Assembly: GCA_036426205.1 (NCBI GenBank)
Contig: CM071568.1
Location: 48,466,533 to 48,530,532 of the forward strand
Source: Ascaphus truei
Lineage: Eukaryota > Chordata > Amphibia > Anura > Ascaphidae
Length of the DNA stretch: 64,000 nucleotides
Direction of reading: 5' to 3'
Shown: one piece after another, positions 44,701-53,880 of the stretch
Numbering within the stretch: position 1 is the stretch's first letter
Layout of the letters: every line of letters begins with the position of its first letter
Program-made: the position numbers and the translations under genes
The notes under the pieces: generated by a model
Databases searched by the model: none
What the model was told of the DNA's origin: nothing
Seen by the model: only the letters and a program-made list of their open reading frames with translations

Positions 44701-47232
44701 CCAGTGTTTATTTATTTATTTATAAAATGTTTTACCAGGAAGTAATACATTGAGAGTTACCTCTCGTTTTCAAGTATGTCCTGGACATAGTTAATATGAC
44801 AAATAATACATGGTTACATAAATGAACAGGGTATACATTATATACAAGACATTGCATGCACAGTTAGAGAAGATGTATATTATAGGCTTATGTAACAGTT
44901 ACAGACCAGCTTAAAATGTGAGACAGCCTTAGTTTTGAAAGAACTTAAACTGGTGGTGGATGTGTGTTTGCTACATTGTGGAAACTAGTAATTATTTGCC
45001 AGTCTTTCATTTGTGCCTGCTGTGGGCCACTACATCTGGGTTGAAAGATTGTTCGATCAGGTGCCAGCAGCGTGTTGCAACTGATCAAACAGAATAAATG
45101 GTGCCTGTTACATCGTGAGATGACCGGTATTTACTACTATCATTCTATCGTGAGATTTTCTCTCTCAAATGCGCATTTCCGCACTTCACTTATGAGTGTG
45201 CCTATTTAGAGGTTTTAATTGTATAATTAAATTTTATATACTGAATTATGCTCTGTGGCATGCGCTTCTCTCTTCTACTTATAGATCTTCTTTGGATGTG
45301 GTTCATCCCCTCGGAAGCTGCGGACACTGCAACTGCTTAAAATTACACTGGACATTTGTTTAACAATTTTTAGACACTTTTCTACTACAAGGACTTTTCA
45401 TTATTGGTTTGATTTTTCCCCCACATGATTCAATGCACATTTCACTATCATTAGTGTATTTATTTGTGTGTGGTTTTTTTTCACATCAACACATTTTATA
45501 TTTGTATGGTTCACTCCTTTAGTATCACACTACCACTTTGATATGGGTATATCTTATTAACACTATTTTATGTGTGTGCACGCATATAATTATTATTTTA
45601 TTTTAATAAAAGCACAGAATTAAGAACCGGTGATATTTCATGGTAGCACTTGATATAGCCACTAAAAAAAATGAATAATCAAAATTCATGTAATTTAATA
45701 ATCTCATATATATTGCAATTTGAAATAGTTTGTTGTCTGGAGCTGAAATTGTTTCATGAAAAAGTATAAGGGAAATAACTCCTGATCTTGGAGCATTAAA
45801 CACAAGGATTAGCATTACAAAGTGTGGTTCCATTTAATGATACACATTACAGTTGAAATATTTTAAAACCATGGTCATAAAATGTGTTTTCCTCTTTTTT
45901 TAAACATTGGTAGAGATTCATGTGCAGGTTGAAATAGAATGTATTACTTTTTTTTAATAGTTTCAAAGTAGAACGTAATTCTTTTTATTTTTATGTAACC
46001 GGCCCTGCCCAGCTCCTAAGGCATTTACATCAAATGTTTTTTCACTTGGCTTGCTCAATGTTGATTACCTTATCAGGGTACTGGATTCGGGCAGGCTGTG
46101 CGTTGGTATGCAATGATAGGTGCCAGGAACTTTATTCATACAAGCAGCATCTTTATTGATGACCATCGATAGTCTCATTTACATGGTACACATGACTTCA
46201 TGTATAATATCATCAATATTTTCTGTATGTGCTGTCTGTATCCTCTTCCCTATCTGCCCCCTATCTCGGCCCGCTAGCAAGGTGTTAAGGATTGACTAAC
46301 TCCAGTGCTCCATCTCCTTTGGGCCCCTGGCAGGCCTTGTACTAGTCTTTCTTTGTCTGTGGTCAGTACCCCCGTCTCGGTTACTGAATGCCATCACATG
46401 GCTTTCTGGGTGAGAGTCAGCTATGGGGGCTGGTCCAGCTATGCCTCGGGGCTGCGACCTGGGGAGCACCTTCTTGGCATAGGCTGTCTCTCAGTGAACT
46501 TGTAGAGTTGTGTGGAGCCATTTCTAGGAACACTATCAAAACAGGGCACTGGCCTTGACTAGAAAACAAAGGGAATCCTTACCCTATCCTAGACATATCT
46601 ACAGTATAAACGTATTTACAATATCCACAGTCAGATCCCTCCTTTTCATGGCCTCCAGGATACTGACCTTCTAGAAGACTCTCCTCTCTCTCTCCCTCTC
46701 TATACATATATGTATCCTGCAATGACATCACTATCTCTAAGCAGAAGAAGGCGGAGCTATGATAATGCCTAGTCAAACAGCATCATGTAACGGGATAGGG
46801 ACGTTACTCTGTGTGGGCCCACACAGTTAACCCCTTAAGGCCATAGTAATCCCAAAGGGGGTTACACTAATAAAAAAAAAAGTACTTTTGAATAATTTCG
46901 GAATTTAAGTTGAATCTGTAACCTGAAGGTAAGAGCATGTATAGCCATGGCTGGTCCAGCTCTCTCTCTACCTTCCCTGTCACGTAAGTTCTAATAAGAT
47001 ATAAAAAAAGACGAATGGCGCACAGCCAGAGAGCCAGGTGTAGGATAAAACTGCTACTTCCTTATATTCGTGCAGCAGGAAGACAGGTAACCCTTGGTGG
47101 ACAAAAACAGGAGCCTCCTACGCGTTTCGGACCTGGGGGTTCCTTTATCATGAGAGTATGTGATGTGTTAGGATAAGGGCCCCTTATGTACCTGATTGAT
47201 AATTGGTAAATTTAGAAAATCTGTGCAAAATC
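41771..47232 (-). repeat. Right arm of the giant inverted repeat (5.46 kb)
   Basis: This is the reverse-complement partner of 35476-41433, as described for the left arm. It runs from GTACCGTGTATAGGTGTCAT next to the spacer to CTGTGCAAAATC at the outer end. It lacks the CT-rich insert, which explains most of the difference in arm length. No conserved protein-coding sequence was recognised. Confidence 0.88.
43050..43436 (-). repeat. Minisatellite, about 34 bp unit (right arm)
   Basis: Inverted partner of the array at 39800-40190: units of GGCTGCATGTGGCTCTCTAT followed by TCCTGTAGCTCTCC. Copies near 43250-43430 are more regular than those in the left arm. Confidence 0.9.
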
Positions 47233-48930
47233 GCCGCCGCCACCCAGTGCGCATGCGCGTGACGTCACCTGAGGCGCCGCCACACCAAGCCAAAGGATTG
47301 TGGTAAGTACCCGCCCCCTGTGCCCTGTCCGCGCATGCTCACATCTCGGAGCGTGAGGCTGACAAGACTCTCTCTAGTCAGTATCTCCGCTCCTGCCAGC
47401 AGTGACGTCATCGCGGTCTCCCATAGGCCGTGCATGTCGCTGGCCCCCACCAATGGAAGTGGTGCACGGCCGACAATGCACCAATCAAGAACGGGTCCCC
47501 CGCGCCCACACTAAGGCAATCACGGAACATACAGGCTAGATTAACCAGGACAACTACAATTTTGTAATGACAGGGATATGAAAACAAGATCTAGTTATCA
47601 GGTCTACCTGTCATAGGTGATGGGCTTTATCCTATACTGATCCCATATAAAAACATACATGTGGTACATTAACACTCTGTTAAAAAACGAACAAAATTAC
47701 TCTAACATGATACAATATGCCCTTTGAAACTGGGTTCAAAAATATGTACAAATCGAAAATACAAAATATTATTAAAAACAATAAGACATTTAACAAGACT
47801 TTTTGGTATGTCTTGTCCTTAAGGTCCCCAAGGCTGAGGAACAACAAATGTAATATATTTATATATACAGATTCTTATATCATCCAAAATCTTATAATGT
47901 CTGAGAAACTGTATGATTACCGTTGACAACTAAGGGTACTGTAATTTATAATTTAACTCATACTATGTAATTAGTAGATATAGGGCTCCCAAGATGTTAA
48001 AGGTCACGGACGAGAACCCTAAGGGGGTGTCCGTACCAAAAGGACAATATAGTACTGGGAAGATAGTGCTGTAATATTTAATATACTAATGAATCATCCT
48101 TCATTATGCAAAAATGAGACAGGTTCCATTCTAATTTAGACCACAGGAGTTCTTGTCTGAAGCATAAATATCCAATATGCCTCCCTGCGGTCTAAAAAGT
48201 TCAGCATGGGAGGCATATATTACATTTGTTGTTCCTCAGCAGTGTTATGTTAGCAGTAATTTTGTTCGTTTTTTAACAGAGTGTTATATGTACCACATTG
48301 TATGTTTTTATATGGGATCAGTATGGATAAAGCCCATCACCTATGACAGGTAGACCTGATAACTAGATCTTGTTTTCATATCCTTTCATATACAAATTGT
48401 AGTTGTCCTTGGTTAATCCTAGCCTGTATGTTCCGATTGCCTCTAGTGTGGGCGCGGGGGACCCGTTCTGATTGGTGCATTGTCGGCCGTGCACCACTTC
48501 CATTGGTGGGCCCGACATGCACCGGCCTATGGGAACCCGCGATGACGTCACTGCGGCAGGAGCGGAGATACTGACTAGGGATTCTTGTCAGCCTCACGCT
48601 CCGATGTGAGCATGCGCGGGACAGGCACAGGGGGCGGTACTTACCCACAACCTTTGGCTTGGTGGTGCGGCGCCTCAGGTGACGTCACGCGCATGCGCAC
48701 TGGGTGGCGGCGGCGATTTGCACAGATTTTCTAAATTTACCAATTATCAATCAGGTACATAAGGGGCCTTATCCTAACACATCCCATACTCCTTGATAAG
48801 GACCCCCAGTCCGAACGCGTAGGAGGCTCCTGTTTTTGTCCCCCAAGGGGTGACTGTCTTCCTGCATGCACGAATAAAGAATAGCAGTTTATCCTACACC
48901 TGGCTCTCTGGCTGTGCGCCATTCGTCTTT
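47008..48930 (-). mobile_element. Penelope-like element with inverted termini of about 0.7 kb
   Basis: The arms 47008-47712 and 48243-48930 are inverted copies. GACGAATGGCGCACAGCC mirrors GGCTGTGCGCCATTCGTC, and ACGAACAAAATTACT mirrors AGTAATTTTGTTCGT. The 530-base interior keeps a minus-strand endonuclease tail. The left terminus is also the outer end of the giant palindrome. Confidence 0.78.
48060..48225 (-). pseudogene. PLE endonuclease C-terminal remnant
   Basis: The minus strand reads MPPMLNFLDRREAYWIFMLQ followed by TRTPV. The RREAYWI block is the same as in the PLE endonuclease at 31462-31857. The rest of the domain is lost. Confidence 0.7.
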
Positions 48931-49182
48931 TTCTTCTGCCTTCACCTGGATTGTGGATCCTTCATGGCTGGCACGCCTGCTCAACACCCCTGGAGATGAC
49001 GTGAGTGGGTTTCTTTATGGGTTTAGACCGTCATAGTTAAGTTTGACAATTGTCATTAATGCTTACAAGTCTATGTTGCACCCACCCACTCCCATTGGTA
49101 TCTCCAGGGTTATGATTTATGGTCCACTGAGTTGGATGGATTTCATCTGGGTTTGAGCACCCTAATTTTTTCTAATAAGATA
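48931..49182 (-). repeat. Extended flank of the PLE terminus
   Basis: It is the inverted copy of 53450-53695. GGAGATGACGTGAGTGGG mirrors CCCACTCACGTCATCTCC, and ACCCACTCCCATTGGTATCT mirrors AGATACCAGTGGGAGTGGGT. The repeat family is therefore longer than the ends seen at 47008. Confidence 0.75.
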
Positions 49183-49188
49183 TAGACA

Positions 49189-49676
49189 GTGACGGGCTAT
49201 CCTATGGGGTTTTCCCCCTCCTCATGCTTCCTGAGTGACTGGAGTGGAGATGACACAGGAATCTGTGATAGCCAATGGTGGTACAGATACTGGGCCCTCC
49301 CTCTTTGAGCTTCAGGAAGGAAGTGCCTAAATTATAGATTGAAGTTCAGCCCCTTAGGGGTGAGACCTTCAGTTGGTTTCCAGCCTGCCCCTGCATGAGG
49401 TAGGGGAGTGTTGGAGACGTCTCCTCCCGGCTGGGAGGGAGGCATGGGCTCAGCCTCATGGGCTGAGGGCAACTAGCCAGGCCTCAATATTACCCGCAGG
49501 CTAGTGCCATCCAGAAGCCAGGGATCTATACTATCAACTGAAGCATACGCTGTAATGACACCGGCAGTGGCTGCTACAATAAAGATCATTCTCATTTATA
49601 CTTCTGGCTCGGCGGCAGCCTGTGGACAGAGGTATTGGGGGTAAAGGTTGTCATGATTGGACTGCCACCCACTATG
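49189..49676 (+). mobile_element. Probable LTR with adjoining primer-site-like sequence
   Basis: It has AATAAA at 49578-49583. At 49679 it is followed by TGGAGGCGCTGGCACCA, nearly identical to the primer-site sequence after the LTR at 11948-12518. The left boundary is set where the preceding repeat stops. The TG...CA ends are not clean, so limits are approximate. Confidence 0.5.
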
Positions 49677-49699
49677 TCTGGAGGCGCTGGCACCAAGAG

Positions 49700-51924
49700 G
49701 AGAAGAACCAGCGGATCCCCCAAAAGGCTGTCCTGGGCCCCCACACTTTCGCAGGCAACTCATCTCTCCTGTTCCCTCACAGGTAACCAGCACTACATCA
49801 GCAGTAGCCTACCCAAGTTCTCCCAGGGGGGGGGGGGGAGGAGGAAACATGTGCTACACATGTCCCAGTTCTTCTCTCTTACTTTTTCTTGTCCAGTTTG
49901 CTAGCAAGTGTTCAGACATGGAGTAGATGTGTGTAAAGCTCGGTACCTTATTTGGGTGGAGAAAACAAATGATGATCACCCTCCGTGTTGGCACTTATCC
50001 CAGAGATTCTCAATCTTGACCTTATTGAGGACTGCTTACATGATACTAAATGTTGGGAGGGCCAACATACTCACACAGTTGGAAAGAACAATGTATTTAT
50101 TTTATGCTGTAATGTATTTCTACTATGAAATAAATGATCCTTACTGCAGGAGACAGCTGAGTGCTTTCTGGGAGCACCAATACAATTTCTGTGGGCCACA
50201 GTATGATATCTTTGGCCTTATTGAATATGCTGTGGAGCAGCCTTCACTGTGTTTAAGATTATTTTAGTTCCATTCATTTTAATAGAGCTGAACTCTTCTC
50301 TGACACTGGGAAGTAGCTTTACAGCACATTAAATATGGGCCTTGAAGTTCATGTTGTAAATGAACACACAGAAAAATGTTCAAACTTTTAAAAGGACTTC
50401 ATACTAACAAAAAAAATACCCACAAAAACACCCTACAAAGTACTAAGTATACAAAAAGTTCTGTCTGTCTCAAAGTTCCACTAATATGTTTGGAGTTCTA
50501 AACCAAACTCAACCCTGTAGTAGTAAGTACAGTAAAAAAAAAAAAAAAAAAAAAGTCCAAAAATACATGTTGCCTATTGTACTATGCAGAATTGATCATT
50601 GCAAAACAATCCGAAATTTACACAATTAAGTAATAAGTGGACAACTTAGAGTAAATAAATGATAATTTTGCTGTTATGAAGGAATTGTATAATCTTTATT
50701 AATTTTATTTTTAGTGCTTTACAGAAATGAGCAGCGGTGGGTGCAATCGAGTTCAGATTTCTTTAAACCTTTTCACGAGACTGAAAAAAACACAGAGTTT
50801 GTGCTGATATTCTTGGTAGCTTAAAAGCAAGACTAATCAGGTATTGCCTTGTTGAAGTATTTCCTAAACTACCTAGTACGAGCTGTAATTCTCTTTTTTT
50901 ATTCTTGGCTACTGTACATTAATAAAACTTTGTTTAAAGAAGCACGTGTCTACCATAGTTTCCCTTATGGGCAAAATAGCAGCAGATCTTAAAAAAAAGA
51001 AAAACCTTTGGCATATATCTTTATTATGTGTAGTAATTTACACCACTGATACATTCTGCATACACTGTCTCAATTGGGGTAAATAGAACATACCAGTAGT
51101 AGAAATCTGTGCCTGACTACATGAAAAATCAGTTCTTAAATGCAGGAAAAAAATACCACCTATTGGATTTAATGTTATTTTAAATTAAGAAATATCACAT
51201 AAACCAATGAGAGCATATAGCAATATAATTGCTCTTCTTCCCATGCAGCCTGGGGCACCAAGCAAGATTCATCATTTTAAACTCTTGATCTTTATGTCTT
51301 GTCCTGTGCCTGTCAATTGTAGGGGGCTTGGATGTTGTGACATAATCAAACCTGCTGTCTTTTTGCTGGCTCAGGGAAGCAACCCACTGTTCTTATCGAG
51401 GAGAAACATCCAATAATACCAATACCTACTCAAGCCAGTAGGTGATCAGCAGATAATGGAACCCCCCCGAGGCTTGGATTATAAGAAGATCCTACTCTGA
51501 ATGGGGTTAAAACTATAAACCATGCCAGAGTGAAGTGGTGTTACTAGCTCGGTTGAGAGCCATAAAAGAAGATAGGTCACGGCGATTATTTCTTAATTAG
51601 GTCAAATCAGCAACGCCTCTTACAATGTGACTCTGAATTAAGCCGCTCAGTATGGAAACCAGCCCTCTACTCTTCGAATGCAACCAAGCAATGCACACAC
51701 ACTGATGGCAGTGCTATTTGTCAAAAGCTCCATTCTGCAAATCTGGTGCACAAAATAGTAACAGGTCTATCAAAGAGAAAAACAAAGTTCAATTGAAAAT
51801 AATGGGATTGTTCATGTAAACATGTGGGGCTCCTGTTAGCACCCGATTAGCAGCTGAGCGACTGACAAATGCTTAGAAACTGGATCTTCAAACTAATTTG
51901 AAACATTGACACATACATTACATG
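49700..51924. other. AT-rich sequence, no confirmed gene
   Basis: No repeat family was recognised. One possible terminal exon at 50715-50824 (35 codons after a TTTTTAG acceptor, with AATAAA at 50931-50936) has no recognisable protein similarity and is not called as a gene. Poly(A) at about 50532-50553. Confidence 0.4.
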
Positions 51925-52134
51925 AACGGTGTTCAACTCTAGTCCTCGTGAGACCCTCCAACAGGTCAGGTTAAGGATATCCCAGCTTTAGCACGGTTGG
52001 CTCAATCAGGGGCTCAGTTGAAGAGCCTGCTTCAGCACAGGTGGCTCACTTATTGAGCCACCTGTGCTGAAGCAGGGATATCTTGAAAACCTGACCTGTT
52101 GGGGAGTCTTGAGGGCTGGCGTTGAGAGCCCCTG
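51925..52134. mobile_element. Palindromic hAT-type MITE
   Basis: The inverted halves contain CCAACAGGTCAGGTT and AACCTGACCTGTTGG, as does the MITE at 7464-7620, so it is a related subfamily. The centre is at TGAGCCACCTGTGCTGAAGC and its inverse. The left end is decayed, so the boundary is approximate. Confidence 0.75.
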
Positions 52135-52167
52135 TCTTAAATGATTCTCAATCTGTGTTCTGCAAGC

Positions 52168-52425
52168 AAAGAAGGTTGGGTAGCCGTGTTGGTCCTTTCT
52201 TTTGTGTAGTAACAAAGGAGGGAGAGGGAGAAGGTGAAATGATACCTTTTATTAGACCAACAAGTAGTTGATGTGTTACTGGCTTTCGAACCACTCAGAG
52301 TCCTTCATCAGGTAGCAGAAATGCAGAAGCAGAGACAACTTTTCGATTCCTACATGGACCTTTCTTAAGATGTGAAGAAAGGTCCATGTAGGAACTCAAA
52401 CAATGTCTCTGCTTCTGCTGTTTTT
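52168..52425. repeat. PLE-type terminus followed by a hairpin
   Basis: GGTAGCCGTGTTGGTCCTTT, ATACCTTTTATTAGACCAAC and CTTTCGAACCACTCAGAG...CTTCATCAGG are phrases typical of PLE ends. A hairpin with arms of about 45 bp (AGCAGAGACA...CCTACATGGACCTTTCTT and the inverse) follows at 52323-52424. Confidence 0.65.
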
Positions 52426-53449
52426 CACAGTAAATCTACTATGAAGCTACAACAAAAAAGCCTGAAAGTGGTGATTGGGTCTGTTTGGGGATATCTGTCA
52501 CCTGTGTCTGCATGTGTGACTTGTGTTGGCTGCACAGACAGTTTTTGTCCCCATTTTTTTCATTCCCCATTTATTCCTGAACAGAAATACAGAGACAAAC
52601 TATTATACACAGTGATTGTAAGAGGGTTATTGCAACCAGATATCCCTCTTACAAACACTTTATATAGTATTTTTTTGAGTGCTGTGGAAAAAAATTGATA
52701 ATGGTGAATTTTTACTCTCAGATAATGTAATTCTTCTTTAATCCTTTTAATGTAATAATTCAAACAGGCTATTAGATGAAACACTGTAATGCTATAAATT
52801 ATACACAATATAGCAAGTGGATATCTTATTTAAAAGTAAAAACAAAAAAAAGGCCCAACCACAGCAGTTGGATTTTTGTATATGTTTAATAGGTTGACTT
52901 GGGTTCCGCAAAATGAGAATTAATTTATAACCCTTTGGGTGCCTCAAGATGTAGTCCCTAGGTCATGGGGTCAGGCACTCAGGGGCTCTATGATGTTGCG
53001 ACTATGTCATGCCACACAGGCTGCTTTTTCAGCTTAGGTTGAGTCCTGCGTTCCCACGGAGCACAGGACGTGACCTTGTAACAGAGTGCTCACCACATAC
53101 AAGGCGTGACCGCGAGGCCATGGTGGGGATAGATATATAACTCCACCTCACAGCCGCGTCTGCAGTGTAGCTTGGTCAAGGTAGCCGGGTCGGGATTGGA
53201 GAGGTAAGGATAGTCAGGGGTACTTTGCCGAGGTTAGTTTTGGAGAGGTGCGGATCATTTTTGGTAGTCGGGGTCAGGAGATTAGAAGAGCGGAGTCCAA
53301 AAGAGTAGCTGAGGTCAGAAACAAAGGAGCTAGGAACCGGAGTACAAGACAAGACTGTGGAGGCAAGGGTAGCAGTGAACACTTCGAACAAACAAAGGTT
53401 TCTGCTCAGCCGAATTGCCAGTGTGACGGCTGAGCATATAAAGGAGGTG
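52426..53449. other. Unclassified sequence, partly repeat-like
   Basis: No gene was recognised. The GC-richer part at about 53000-53440 looks like retroelement sequence but lacks diagnostic motifs. Confidence 0.35.
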
Positions 53450-53880
53450 AAGGAGTTGGGGTGCTCAAACCCGCAGCAACTCCATCCAATAACATAAGTA
53501 TTAATGACCCATGGAGATACCAGTGGGAGTGGGTAGGCAGAATAAGGACTTGTAGGTATTATATTGACCACAGTCAAACCCAACTATAACAGTCTAAGCC
53601 AATAAGCCCCACTCACGTCATCTCCAGGGTTCTTCTACCGGCGTGCAAGCCAAGAAGGATCCAGAATCCAGGGACATCCAGTAGAAAAAAACAAATGGCG
53701 CACTGCCAGGGAGCCAGGTGTGGAATAAAAAGCTTTTCTTTATTGCAGCATGGTGAGAGACAAATTCACCCCCTTGGGGGACACAGACAGGGACCTCCTA
53801 CGCGTTTCGGACCCATGGGTCCTTTATCAAGCACAGATGACAGAAGGAGCAGGGGCCCAATCACGGGTTGGGGTAAGTGC
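53450..53880 (+). repeat. PLE terminus of the 47008 family, with extended flank
   Basis: AAATGGCGCACTGCCAGGGA, then CTCCTACGCGTTTCGGACC, followed by GGGTCCTTTATCAAGCAC. It matches the terminus at 47008 and mirrors 48735-49182. No coding sequence is attached. Confidence 0.75.

Noticed and set aside
35476..47232. Giant palindrome as an assembly artefact
   Set aside because: Not excluded without reads, but the arms differ by many substitutions, small indels and one 465-base insert. A fold-back read error would not produce these.
52275..52345. Functional hammerhead at the PLE end near 52.3 kb
   Set aside because: The minus strand has CTGATGA, a possible stem II and GAAA. However, there is an extra base before stem II, no complementary stem I, and no proper cleavage triplet.
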